From positions 813,912 through 864,768 of the forward strand of contig NW_003314286.1 in assembly GCF_000143415.4 (NCBI RefSeq): a stretch of DNA of 50,857 bases, written 5' to 3'. The DNA is from Selaginella moellendorffii. Lineage: Eukaryota; Streptophyta; Lycopodiopsida; Selaginellales; Selaginellaceae. This document shows positions 21,280 through 32,511 of this stretch, one piece after another. The position numbers and the translations under genes were made by a program. Numbering within the stretch: position 1 is the first letter of the stretch; the number at the start of each line of letters is the position of its first letter. The notes under the pieces were generated by a model. It was not told where the DNA came from and ran no database searches. It saw only the letters and a list, made by a program, of their open reading frames with translations.

Positions 21280-21609
21280 CTAGATCATCTGATGTGGATA
21301 ATAAGCACTCGTAAAAGTGTGGCATATCCCCAATCGAGACGTCAAAACATAAAATGCCTTAGCCATAAATGCGGGACCATTATCCGAAAGAATCCGCTTT
21401 GGATAAGAATGCTGGAACACCATTCGATTGAGGAGGAAGTATCCAACAGCAGTTGCAGAGGCACTAGCAAGAGCACTAACTTCCACCCAACGAGTCAAAT
21501 AGTCAGAAGCAATAATAACATACTCATTGCCAGCAATCGACTGTGGAAAAGGTTCCATAATATCAAATGCCACCAACTCAAACATACGGGAAATTGCAAT
21601 TAATTCCAA
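21280..21609 (-). pseudogene. integrase core (element B)
   Basis: FDIMEPFPQSIAG (first Asp), ILSDNGPAFMAKAF (second Asp) and SAYYPHQ (degraded Glu region) match the integrase core of element A. A frameshift precedes the Glu segment. Confidence 0.85.
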
Positions 21610-21743
21610 CCGTCCTTTTGCGGCACAAGAGGGAGTATTACGAGCTTGGCATTAAATGCAACTACGCACATACCAAATAATATTATGTTGCATCTCCGGC
21701 CAATAGAAAGACTTGTGCAGCTTCTTAATTACATGATGATGTT

Positions 21744-22640
21744 CTATATGCCACCTAGAACAGGAGAATTATGGTAGGCATGGAGAAACTGTGAAATAAA
21801 GATAGAAGGCACCACCAGTTGTAAATGATTATCAGGATCTGTCCCTACAAAATGAAGAAGGCTATATTCAAGGTGATATTGAGAATGTAAATGCCAGAAA
21901 AGCAAGTCATCAGTAAATGATGCAAGATTCTCAAACCCATCTCGAAGCCTTTGAATCCACAGCTTAATATTTTGAGCCTCGCGAACCTCATCAAGAGAAG
22001 ATAGATCTTGCTCTACGCCTTGTGGACACTGAATGTCAAGTACAACAACTATCGACGGCATAAAATCCTCGTTGAGAAAATCCACAGATGCTGAAATAAC
22101 AAGCTCATTAAAAACATAAAAAGAGAGTAAAGAAGGAAGAGAAGCTCGACAAAGGGCATCAACATTAGCCATAGAACTCTCTGAGCGATGAACAACATCA
22201 AAATCATATATTTGAAGTTTCAAAGACCACCGAGCAGTATGACCAACCAGGTTCTTTCACTTTAATAATGAAGGAACGACAGCATGGTCACCTTCAAGTA
22301 ATGTTTGAGAACCATGTAGATATGCATGAAGTTTCTCGAAACCCCAGACTGCTGCTAAACACTCCTTTTTTGTCGTGGAGTAGTTCACCTTTGTTAGTTG
22401 TAATGTACGGCTTATATACGTAATAAGATGGCGTTGACCAGGCACACTTGGGCTCTCTTGCATCAACACATTTCCAAGACTAATATTAGAAGCATTCATG
22501 CGCAAAATAAAAGGTGAAGTGTAGTTAGGATATGCCAAAACTAGAGGAGTCGTCAATAGCTCTTTGAAATCTATGAATGCTTGCTCACAATCCAGAGACC
22601 AAATGAAAGATGGCATTGATGACTTCAGCAACACTCGCAA
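21744..22640 (-). pseudogene. RNase H, linker and integrase zinc region (element B)
   Basis: 22640-22257 reads as RNase H (FILRMNASNISLGNVLMQE, then KKECLAAVWGFEKLHAYL). 22223-21744 contains the RNase H end (YDFDVVHRSESSMANVDALC), a linker, and FLHAYHNSPVLGG, the start of the integrase zinc region. This part is deleted in element A. Confidence 0.85.
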
Positions 22641-22679
22641 TAGTGCAGTGCGTTAAAAAAAATGATCCACAAAACAACC

Positions 22680-23470
22680 GAGATACTACACTTTGCCCAA
22701 GAAGCGTTGCACATCATTTACACATTTTAGAGTAGGGAACTTTAGAATAACCACAAGTTTGTCAAGATTAATTTACAAACCCTCACGAGAAATACAATAC
22801 CCAAGATAAGTTGAGTCTTTAGACCCAAACATGCACTTTGACCACTTTAGCTTTAAACCAACATTTTGTAGCTGATCCAACACTTTACAAACATCACAAA
22901 TGTGCTCTTCTCATATCCCCTCCGAGTGGATCAAGATATTATCAATGAAGTTAGTAGTCATCTCCAGCATATTGCAAAGAACTTTGTCCATCATTCATTG
23001 GAAAGTTGCTGGAGCATTGTTTAAACTAAATGACATCACCAAAAACTCGTACAAACCAAATGGTGTATGAAAAATAGTTTTAGGAATATCTTCTTCGGCC
23101 ATCAGTACTTGCTAGTACCCAGAAGCAAGATTTAATTTGGTGAACCAATGACTTTGCCTCTGATGATCCAAGAGATCAGCAGTGTAAGGAAAAGGGTACA
23201 CATTTGGGATTGTCACTTCATTTAACGGAGGATAGTCAATGCAGAAACGAATACTCCCATTAGGCTTTATCACAAGATGAAGTTCACATAGCCAAAGACT
23301 CCGCGACTTCTGAATAACACCTTTCTCCAACATCTCCTTGACGTTTGCATGTGAAATATTGATTTCTTTGGGTGATTGACAATGAACAAGAACCTTGATT
23401 GAACAAGCATCCCTAGTTGGAATCGGATGACATGTGGTAATCTTGGCCCCAGACTATAGATCAAAGTCAA
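22680..23470 (-). pseudogene. reverse transcriptase (element B)
   Basis: 23333-23112 keeps IKPNGSIRFCIDYPPLNEVT and WFTKLNLASGY. Downstream, between 23100 and 22680, the RT palm and thumb are recognisable by nucleotide similarity to element A but are cut by stops, including the FIDD region near 22940-22920. Confidence 0.85.
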
Positions 23471-23939
23471 AGAGATTAGAATACTCTTTCATAAGCCAGT
23501 CAACCACTGTAACACAAAAATTGTCAAAGGGATTGGAAAAGGGAAGAGCAGAATAAAATGGAAATATAAGAGGAAATAGTGGGGGGATAAAAATAATGGA
23601 AGCAAAGGTAAAAGTAGGGGGACGAAGGATGAAACATAAGGAAGTATGAGACAAGGAGGGAGAAACTTTAAAGTCACATTTGGCATGATTGTGCTGCAAC
23701 CAATTTATACCAAGGATGAGGTAAAAAGTTTGACTCAGCACCACCCGCAATAATTACAACTCAAGCTCAAAATCACCCATACGCACCACCAGATTTGCCT
23801 TATCCCATGCACATGCATGTGTATGGCCGTTGCCATAAAAAATGAAAATTGCTCCCATTGCACGATGCAAGTGTAAACGGCAATGTGTGGTAACAGGTTG
23901 AGCAATAGAAGATAAACTCAAACTTGTATTAACCAACAA
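23454..23939 (-). pseudogene. protease region (element B)
   Basis: LVNTSLSLSSIAQPVTTH is the degraded active-site segment; the Asp of the DTGSS motif is now Asn and the Gly a Thr-Ser change. The rest of this stretch matches 10640-11000 in element A. Confidence 0.75.
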
Positions 23940-24193
23940 GGAGAGAATAATATGAGATTTTTTGTTATAAAAACGAACTTAGAAAGTAAACATTGGATGA
24001 ACTGGTGCCGAGTGAACCCCTTAATGATACTCCCGAAAGAAAGATGGAGGGGTCATTGACTTATTCGTGTAAGATCCCTTTGTTACTCGTGTGACTCCTC
24101 GTTTCTCGAATGCATCTCGGTGTCCAGAACTTCCACTGCAACAGCACTAATAGGATGTTGTTGACGCCAAGGTCTCCATCCAGGAAATGGAAG

Positions 24194-24925
24194 TCACCAA
24201 TTTGGAAAACATCGACAACACTGATAAGTGTGACCAACTTCATCACATGCCCAATAGCGAACGTCACGGCCACGACCACATCCTTGCCCTTGTCCTTGGA
24301 CTCGAGCAGCAACAACATCAACCTCCATTAAAACAGAACCATCGCCCATAGGAAGTGGAGTGGAAGGATGGGCAGTGAGAAGTGGAAGAGGCAATATCTC
24401 ATAATGTTGTGCCAAGTGAAGAGCATTATCAAGGGTGGCTGGAGCAAGTGCATGCACAAGTCTGACAAGATCTTGATGAAGTGTTGGGTACAACATTCTT
24501 AACTTGATCCGCTCTGATATATTTGGTTCTGCACAAAACAAGAGGCTTAAAAAATGAATGCCAAATTGCATCACCGGTTTAGATGGCCCTTGACAAAGAC
24601 AATGCAATTGCTGGAAGGCATCATCACAATTGTCAACATGTTTGAAAACGTCAAGTTTGAAAACGTTTAGGAGAACACTCCAATCCCCATGAGTGGCTGC
24701 ACTAAAACCATTATGCCACTGCAGTGCCGTCCCTTGGAGACACGTGGGAAATTCATGCAAACATCGAGTATCATCCCAAGAATGATATGTGGTAATCATT
24801 GTAAAGTGATTGAACCAATAGTACACATCATCCTTAGGATTCCCACGAAAGAACTCCAGCCGAACGCAAGGATTGGCACCAAGAGCAGGAGGAGCTATAC
24901 CACGTGCCGTGAGTGCCACCATCAA
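24194..24925 (-). pseudogene. gag (element B), best-preserved copy
   Basis: A 243-codon open frame includes FRGNPKDDVYYWFNHFTM and FQQLHCLCQGPSKPVMQF, typical of the retrotransposon gag domain. It ends with a Gly-Gln-Arg-rich stretch and a zinc knuckle YWACDEVGHTYQCC in which the first Cys is lost. A start codon for the polyprotein lies near 25018 (ATGGCAGAGAAGCAATC on the minus strand), in another frame. Confidence 0.85.
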
Positions 24926-25239
24926 TTGAGTTTAATTGTTCAATTGCAATCACATGGCATCAAGCAATTGCACCAACTGCTGCTCCAGAGTTAAAGGACA
25001 AGATTGCTTCTCTGCCATGAAGATGAATGAAGAGGAAAGAGCAAAAGAAGAGCAATGAGAAGAAAATTAAAAGGAAAGGAATGGAAAAGCTAGATTTAAA
25101 CCAAAATCTTGAAAGGAAAGAATAAAAAAAAAGAAATGGAAAAAACTAAATCTAAATGATGTAAAAGCTAAATCTAAACCAAAATCCAAAATCCAACCAC
25201 TCCTCAGGAATAATAAAAAGTGCCCTTTACCTTCACCAA

Positions 25240-25394
25240 TTTGAGTGTTTGGAATATGGAAAAAGAATACAAAAAATGTACATATCAATTAGCCCAAAAA
25301 CCCTAGTTTATATATAGGAGTGAGTGGTCTAGATTGAAATCAATCTGACAACTACTAAAATCCCACTACACTGCACGTACACTTGTCCCTCACA
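25240..25394 (-). repeat. 5' LTR of element B (155 bp)
   Basis: In element orientation it starts TGTGAGGGACAAGTGTACG and ends CAAACACTCAA. It contains TATATATAAACTAGGGTTTT. It is about 20 bp shorter than the 3' LTR owing to a gap in the first third. The putative PBS TTGGTGAAGGTAAAGGGCA follows at 25239-25221. Confidence 0.88.
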
Positions 25395-26118
25395 GCAAGA
25401 ATTTATAATTCTTGAGAATATAACAAATGTGTAAATTAGAAGTTAATAGCATCTTTACTCTTTCTTAAATTAGTCATCAAATAAAACTTGGCTACAAAAA
25501 GATTAAATTAGTTTTGAAAAATGTAAATTATGATGATGCTATCTCACCTAATAATTTTTAATAGTAAAACTATATACATTAATGATTTTAGTAGTCACCT
25601 CATATTTCTTTAACAAATCTTGAAATAGAAAAAAGTAAATCCTTGCTAGTATAAAGTGTTTTAGTACTTAAAATAATGAGTGAAAATTTTCTATTCAAAT
25701 ATATAGAGCCTTCAATTGCCACCTAATATTTAAAATAATAGAATTGATTAAAAAAATTCATTTTAACACCTTACTACAAAATTAATTATCATGAAAAATT
25801 GGGTACAAATATCATTATACAGCCTTCTGTATTAACTGCAAGCATAATAATGTTTAAATAATAAATTTATAAAACTTATAATACCTACCTCTCTTAAATT
25901 TGACCATTTTGGAATAACACCTATATTAGGTAGGAGAAACAAAAACATAAATATGTAAAATATAAAAGCTTAAATATAATCCTTGTAATACCTCTTAAAT
26001 TTTTTTGTTTAACTGACTTATCTCCAAAAATCTCCCTTTCATATATTTCTCTAGACCTCTTTCTCCCCTATTAAATATAAATAAATATAAATTAAAAAAC
26101 CAAAATATAAAAATATAC
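25395..26118. other. AT-rich intergenic, no gene recognised
   Basis: Very AT-rich; no ORF of note and no splice-linked coding segments. It may hold 3' untranslated or lost exons of the adjacent Agenet gene, which would extend this way. Confidence 0.5.
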
Positions 26119-26973
26119 CTGCTCAAAAGTTACATACTGTGCATCAGAAGATAATACCTTTACCAAAAATATTAAAATAAAATTAAAAGAATAGAACACT
26201 TTTACCTCCCAACTATTCTCCTTTGACCATTTCAAAGATGGTCTCAAATAAGACTTCAAAGCTATATATATACCTCCTTCCCCATATGGACGTTCCAAGA
26301 GTGCAATCTTAAAAATTATAAATATTAGTATGTAGTAGAATGAAGATTATAAATCTCACCTCTATAGTATCCTTTCCTATAAGCTTTCTAATAGTACATT
26401 GCCACCAACAACCTGATGTCCACCAATCAACTTGATCCCCAACTTTCCAATCTTTAGAAATTGTGATAGCTTCTTTGAAACTAGATTGGAAAAACTTATC
26501 CTCTCTGAGAAAGGGTGGTGGCATTGGACGAATCATGTGTTGAAGGTGCTTCTTTGTAGGCTTCCTTGACAAGAAAGGGATTATCTGGTACTCCAATGTC
26601 CAATGATCCTCTAAAAGAGAACAAGATATGTCAAATTTACACATAAAACCAGAAGAAACCATGTGGAAAACCGCAAGAAACCGTGCGAAAACTCACACGA
26701 AACCGCAGTTCTCACACTTTAAATCAGGTGCATACCCTCCTCCTCATAGTCTAGATACTTCAAAAGATATTTGAGCCTCCCCTCCTTCATCCTCCCATCC
26801 TTCACAAGATCAATATCCTGGATCTGAAGAGAATCATGTGATCTATCAAAGAGAAGATACACTAGAAAGACTCAGACCTTGCATCTAAACCATGCCCCCC
26901 TGTAGCCACTAAGATTAGATCTCACTTCCACCTCTTGACCTTTGTAGAAATCACAACAAGGAGGAGGCGCCAT
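26119..26973 (-). CDS. Agenet (Tudor-like) domain protein, 3' end uncertain
   Basis: Hidden by introns. Exons by splice sites and frame: 26973-26878, 26823-26736, 26610-26360, 26307-26206, and a possible 26136-26119. Exon 1 starts MAPPPCCDFYKGQEVEVRS and ends YRGAWFRCK, the classic first Agenet repeat opening. Exon 3 carries the 'IRPMPPPF' junction and WKVGDQVDWWTSGCWWQCT, the opening of a second repeat. Exon 4 has RPYGEGG and LRPSLKWS, its end. Plant Agenet proteins are chromatin readers or scaffolds. About 170 residues are supported and no clear stop follows, so the 3' end is lost or distant. The start codon lies 357 bp from the divergent SEUSS-like start. The DNA turns AT-rich inside the gene, a possible sign of decay. 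Confidence 0.7.
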
Positions 26974-27139
26974 AAGAACCCTCCGCTCAAGAAGAGGGAC
27001 TTTCTTTTGCCCTAAGCCCCAAATCCATGAGGCGCATATTCACGCCCAAAACCGACCTTCCACGTGGCGGCACGTGAGTGGTAGCCATAAGAGGCGAATA
27101 TTCACTCGAAAGCGCTCGTGCCATTGTAGCGCGGGCTTC

Positions 27140-27147
27140 TAGGGTTT
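27140..27147 (+). promoter_or_regulatory. telo-box upstream of the SEUSS-like gene
   Basis: TAGGGTTT lies 184-191 bp before the start codon. Telo-boxes occur in promoters and leaders of many plant genes expressed in dividing cells; function here is inferred. Confidence 0.45.
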
Positions 27148-27330
27148 ACCGTGTCGTGCAGCAGAAGAAATGGCGCTCTAGAGCAATCGGCTTCGTTTCC
27201 TCGCAAGGTATCTATCGATCGCGTCTCTCCTCGGCGCAACCAAAATCGTGGCCCGCCGGCGCAAATGCGGGGCTTTGAGCTGCTGGAGCGCCCTCGCGAT
27301 GCCCCCAGCTAAGTCTAGCACCACAGAGCA

Positions 27331-29969
27331 ATGGCCAGGTACGCACCGGTGGACGCGCTCCAGCACCAGCTCGGCAAGAACGAAGATTTCTTTCTGGTAG
27401 ACTCCAATCCCCCGGCGATTTCGGCGCCGAGTTTCTCCTTCCGGGAGGCCAACGCCTTCCGCTCGGCGCTTAATCCCAGCGACGCCGCCGCCGCCATCTA
27501 TCACTCCTTGCCAGACGAGTGGTCGGGCACGACAAACGCCGTGCCCGATACGCCGCACCAGCAGCAGCAGTGGCTCGCCCAAAACTCCAATCTTTCTGGA
27601 GGACCTTTGTGGCCGGGATCGCACGAGAGCTTAGATGGAAGTGGTGGTGGTAACGACTACGCCCCGGACAAGAAGCCCAGGATAGAAAAACAGGACTCTT
27701 TCGACGAGGATCACCATCGCCGCTTGCCGCCAGCGGTGGGACTTCACGGCTACATAGGTGACGAGAACTTGAGGAAGGTCCAGGCGCTCCAGAGGCAAGG
27801 GAGCGCGCTGGAGGCCAACCAGAGGATCATCAACGCCTTGTACAGCTCCAGGCAGGCTCCAAGCTTGCAAGGAGCGTATCACCAGCTCGATCAACTCAAA
27901 GCTCGTCAGCTCACTACCTCGGGACACTTTGTTGATGGAAATCTTTTGCGGCAGTATGGGATCCAACATCTGGTCGTGGATCCAAGCCACCAGCAGCAGT
28001 CACTGTTGGTACGTTACGTAGGAAACAAAAAGAAAAATTTGGTCTCCTTGTTTGCTAACATATAACTTCCTTTTCGCTGTACCAGCAAGGACACAACTAT
28101 CAACCTCCTTTCCAGTCAATCAATCATCCAGTCTTTCAAGTACAATATCAACAACAAGGAGGAGCAAACCCGTTATACTCTCAGCCAAGGTTGCAAGTGG
28201 CTTATGGACTAAAGCCAGAAGGAATCAAGCATCCGTTGTCACTGGCTGCGTATGCGAAGTGCTCTCAAGTGTTGACTCTCTGCATTCAAGAGCAAAGGCG
28301 GAAGCCCAGCGTACGTTTCGTTTCTAGGTTTTGTATCTCTTGCTTCGAGCTCAATCCACGTTTTTATGTGTGCAGGACAACTCTGTCCAGTTCTGGAGGA
28401 ATCTCTTTCAAACGTTCTTTGCCGAGAATGCAACGCAGCGCTGGTGTTTGTCCTGCTATAATTCGTGTCCTGTGGGGCGCCATGCCCAGGGCCTCTTTCC
28501 GATGGTGAAAACTTTTGTTGCTTTTACAGTTCGTTTCGTGATACTAATAGAGGATCTCTTTCCAGGATCATTGGAAGTGCAATTTGTGCGTGGTGGAACC
28601 TGGTCGTGGATTCGGTATGTTGCTCACCTTTCGCAGTAAAGCGTTTTTACGATTTTTGTGTTTTCTTTATCATACACGCAGAGGCTGGCGTGGATGTTCT
28701 TCCGAGGCTTTTCAAGATCAAGTTCGATAGTGGACTGCTTGAGGAGCTGTTCTTCTTGGAACTCCCGGACGAGTAATTTTATTTTGCGATGAGTGCAGTG
28801 GAGTAACAGATTGTTTCAGGAGGTATGCTTTATCATCAGGATTCGCAGTTTTCGAGTATGCTAGAGCAGTTCACGAATCCTCTTTCCCGGAAGTCAGGGT
28901 AACGCTCGTGATTGTTTTATATATACATTTTGATCAAGCAATCCGCTCTGCAGATAGTCAAACATGGGCGACTCCGAGTGACATTCAACCATATGTTTAA
29001 GGCAAGTGACTGGCTTTGATTATCCCTGTTATAAATTTCTCATCGCAGATATGCTCATGGGAGTTTTGTACAAAGTCACACGAAGAGGTGGTACCCCGCA
29101 AGAATCTCCTCCAGCAGGTTACATCGCGATGCATAGATTTTCTTTTCTTTCTCTCCTTATCATGTTATCCTGCTGGGACAGGTGCATCAACTGTCAAATC
29201 TCGTTCACGAGGTCGAGAAGGAAAGCTTTGACGCAAGCGTGGAAAACTTGAAAAACCATTGCAATGCGTAAGCAAGGCGCCTTTTCTTGACGTATTTCCG
29301 GCTCAAACGTTCGTTTGCTTGCATTTTAGATTCCATTTGGCAGCCAAGCAACTTGCGGTAAAGATAGACGCGCCCTCTGTAAACGACCTCGGATTTTCAA
29401 AGCGATACATAAGATGCTTGCAGGTAGGCCGTGAGCATATCAGACACTTGATCATATTTCCGTGTTTAACAGATAGCAGAGGTGGTCAGCAGCATGGAAG
29501 ATTTAGTAACCTTCTCGAAGAAAGCAGGCCTGGGTCCAATCGGTCAGTAGTTCCTTAATTCCTTTCATCCTTATCTTACACATTTTTTGTCGTCGCAGAG
29601 AGCCTGGCAAAGTTTCCCAATCTTCGAAAGAGGCCTCTGGACGACTCGTCGCCGCAGTCCTCCATCACTTATCTTCCATCTCATCCAGACAACAACAGGC
29701 TCTCCTCGCCGCCGGCGACACCGTATCATCATCCGCCACCGCCAGAGCTCCGGGGTCATTATCTTCCAGAGCAGCAGCAGCATTCCTTTAGTTTGCAGCA
29801 GCAAGCACAGGACTTCGTGGCCCAAGCGCGTGCAAAATCAGGCTTGCAGCAGCATCCAAACGCGACCCATTCCTCCATGCGGACGGCGACGGTGCTCTCG
29901 GCGGGCCAGCAGAGCTTACCCGGCACCCCGCAGAGCGAGATGAGTGATCTTCGGTCCAATGCGAATTAA
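27331..29969 (+). CDS. SEUSS-like transcriptional corepressor (LIM-domain-binding family)
   Basis: Plant SEUSS/SLK proteins are glutamine-rich adaptors that pair with LEUNIG-type Groucho corepressors in the nucleus. Twelve exons join in frame: 27331-28008, 28086-28310, 28376-28504, 28566-28614, 28682-28772, 28820-28898, 28954-29001, 29049-29117, 29182-29267, 29330-29423, 29473-29542, 29599-29969, giving 662 residues. Residues 1-226 are a variable N-terminus. The LIM-binding-type core follows: VQFWRNLFQTFFAENA, RWCLSCYNS, DHWKCNLCVVEPGRGF, VLPRLFKIKFDSGLLEEL, ICSWEFCTKSHEEVVPR, and NDLGFSKRYIRCLQIAEVV. The C-terminus is Gln- and Pro-rich. Arabidopsis SEUSS is longer (about 877 aa), mainly in polyQ. 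Introns are 47-77 bp. Intron 7 (29002-29048) is GC-AG: no GT donor there keeps the frame. The ATG at 27331 is the first in the long frame. Confidence 0.92.
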
Positions 29970-31958
29970 AGGAGAAGAACGAGCGAACAAAAAAACGAAA
30001 AAAAAAACCAGTCAAGAAGAACTAGGAGGTAACCTCTATTTGGTTTTCTACGTTTTGCCTGGCCCGGGGAAATTTTGACGACTATATATGTAATGATCGT
30101 TTTGAAGGTTAGATGGGAAATCTGCTATGGTTTCCTTTGAGCAATCTTATGTTTCTATAAAAATAACATATTTTATAGTCCGGGCAACTCAAACGCCGCC
30201 ACGCACTCATGTACTTAATAGATATTTCGATTATTATAACTAGATGCCGTACGACAACACAAATCGTACGAATCTGGTTGGTCCCCCAAGACAAGGGCAA
30301 CAGAAAGCGCGCTTTTTCTCCACGAGCGCTGGAAGCTACGGCCCTACGTGGCGGCTCATACGGTTCCACATCACCCGGTACGAATGGCGAATCACGCATC
30401 AAATCAACGATAAAAACATTTTTAATTTGGCCAATAGATAAGGATCCGGGTGTTTGCTTTTAACTGGTTACTTGACTGACCTATGAGGAAAATGGCATGT
30501 GTTGCAAGCTGCAAGGTGGCAACGACCAAAACTTAGCGGCGCATTTGCGTGGCACGCTTGCATGGCGGGCACATAGCACATTCCGGAAGATGCCCGATTC
30601 CCAAATATTCTGGAATATTATCTGTACAGTGGTATATGTATTCTTTTTTCTTTTTGGTTTTTTCTTCTTTTTGTATATCCTGGAGCCCAGCTCGACTTGT
30701 TCTTTCCTCTCTGGTGACTTTGCAAGTTGTGCGTTGTTTTTGGTGTTTATACGAATGCGTGGGAAAAGTATGGTGCAGATTTGAGATGCTGGGAAGCTTT
30801 CATTTTTGCAAACCAAACAGTGGGGACCTGGACCCATATGCATAGATTCTAAATGTGCGCTGTAAAATGCTAGTACTTTTTACTTGAATTTTCTACTTAT
30901 CTATACATTTTGTGTTGTTGGGATATGGCCGCAAAGGTTGAGACTTTCAATTTCTCCATCGCAAATCGATGAGAAGTTTCCTAGTTTCAGACAAACTTGC
31001 TTTTCAATGCTCGTGTGTATATGTATTATATTCTCACGTATGGTATATCTTTATACACAAAATGATCTAAGCGCCGACACAGGAGTCCCTGTCTCGGGCA
31101 GCCACCTTGGAACTTTGATGATGTAGAGAGATTGACCACTGCGTATGATCACTGCTGGAGCCTCTGCATCAGTGATCGTGCCAAACCTGATTTTCCCAAA
31201 AACGAACCAAACGAGGCGGCAGCTTTCTTCGAAATCAAATATCTCACGAAACTATATGGCCGCCACTGAAAAATGCCAAGGTGAGACAATTGTTGCATGG
31301 AATGCAAGATGCAACAATGGGGGAGTTTGAGTGGGTCTTTTCCAAACGTATTTTATGGATTTCTTTCTGATATGCCATTATTTGCGGTCACAAAATATTA
31401 TTAATGTCTTGTTAAGTTTGGCTGGGAGCGGTGACTGATCACCATTATACAAGAATATATGCATTTGTACGCAACGATCTCTCCTCCTCCTCTTGGACGC
31501 TTACAACCAAAACAAAAAATCATACCGCCCACCATCGCACTTCTTATTGTCAAATATATATTTTTTCTAGTAGTGCTTTGTTGCGCCATCACCCAGCCAA
31601 GCAAATCGTATGGTCTTTTGCACTTTAAACCTACGTGTCCGTGTGCATGGCATCTAAGCCTTGGAAAATCAATTCATCTGGCATACAAGGTTTGAGAATG
31701 TTCTACTAATCCAATCAAAAAGACTGTACCACCTTCTGGCTTTTCAGTCCAATCAATCGCTCCAAAATGTTTAATAGTGTTTATTTCCACCAGAGCGCTC
31801 ACAACCATCCATCCCTGGGGCATGGGAATCTTTGCCCCTCTCTCACACGGCGCATATGCCCTAACAGCGACAAATGATTCCTTCACGTGAACCACTGAAA
31901 TATCAACCACAGCAAAATTTTGGGGCGGCCGCTCGGACGGAATATTCGCACCCGATGC
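29970..31958. other. intergenic, no gene recognised
   Basis: The first 100-150 bp is probably 3' UTR of the SEUSS-like gene. Small ORFs (for example 30209-30463, 30481-30843, 30884-31126) lack family features and overlap on both strands. I see no RNA gene. Confidence 0.45.
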
Positions 31959-31966
31959 TAGGGTTT
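31959..31966 (+). promoter_or_regulatory. telo-box upstream of the CIPK gene
   Basis: TAGGGTTT about 550 bp before the kinase start codon, in a GC-rich stretch that looks like a promoter or start of the leader. Confidence 0.35.
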
Positions 31967-32363
31967 GTGGGCTGGCACTGACGGACGGAGCCGTCAGTCA
32001 GTGGAACGGAGGCCTCCGTGTTGTGGTGTCCCTGTGTAGTATATTGTGGTGTCCGCATCTTTTCTTTTCTCCCCGTCAAGAACTAGGCAAGAGCTTCGTG
32101 CGAAGCTCTTAGCAACCGCCACGGATCATCGATCGATAGGTAAGGGTCGATATCGATCATCGACGCGAGGGTCTCTCTTCGTGGCGGCAGCGCCGTCTAT
32201 TTCGCGGCTAGAAGTGATCTCTTGGCAGCCGTTGCGCTAGCTCGATTTGTCACCGACAATCCCAATCGAGAGCAATCGCGGCTTGGAATCACCGTAATAT
32301 TTCTTCCTCTCCCCCTTTCTTGTGAGGTCGTGGCGCCGTAGAGCTGGAGGTGATCGATACAGC

Positions 32364-32444
32364 ATGGTGAAGTTCGTCAAGAAGAAGTCGAGGGTGAGGC
32401 GGCCGAGTGCTCGCAAACGCGAGAGCCGCAAGGTTTACAGATAG
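32364..32444 (+). CDS. upstream ORF in the CIPK leader, 26 residues, very basic
   Basis: The ATG at 32364 opens [20 protein letters not shown] and closes at TAG 32442-32444, 67 bp before the kinase ATG. Eleven or more of 26 residues are Lys or Arg. It is in a different frame from the kinase. If the transcript starts upstream, ribosomes would meet this ORF first and it could damp kinase translation. Confidence 0.45.
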   Translation: MVKFVKKKSRVRRPSARKRESRKVYR

Positions 32445-32511
32445 ATGGAATAATCTGCGCGTTGCCTCGCGATCGATCGCTGGTCGAGGGACAAGAGCAA
32501 GGGAGGGAGGG

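Larger units (their letters stand above)
20436..25394 (-). mobile_element. Ty3/gypsy LTR retrotransposon B, near full-length, decayed
   Basis: Reading on the minus strand: 5' LTR 25394-25240, putative PBS from 25239, gag (about 25000-24190), protease, RT, RNase H, integrase, polypurine tract near 20625-20612, and 3' LTR 20611-20436. A short target duplication is seen: GCAA is shared at 20432-20435 and 25395-25398 (TTGCT in element orientation if the LTR is taken to start at GTGAG). Total about 4.96 kb. Frames are broken in many places, so it is not autonomous, but it shows the domain layout missing from A and C. Confidence 0.93.

Noticed and set aside
27178-27990. Minus-strand ORFs over the SEUSS-like first exon
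   Set aside because: Shadow frames of a GC-rich coding exon; the plus strand has domain and splice support.
30481-30843. Overlapping ORFs between the SEUSS-like and CIPK genes
   Set aside because: They overlap on both strands, have low-complexity Lys/Phe runs and no family features.
32364-32444. The first ATG as the start of the CIPK protein
   Set aside because: Its frame stops after 26 codons and differs from the kinase frame; kept only as an upstream ORF.
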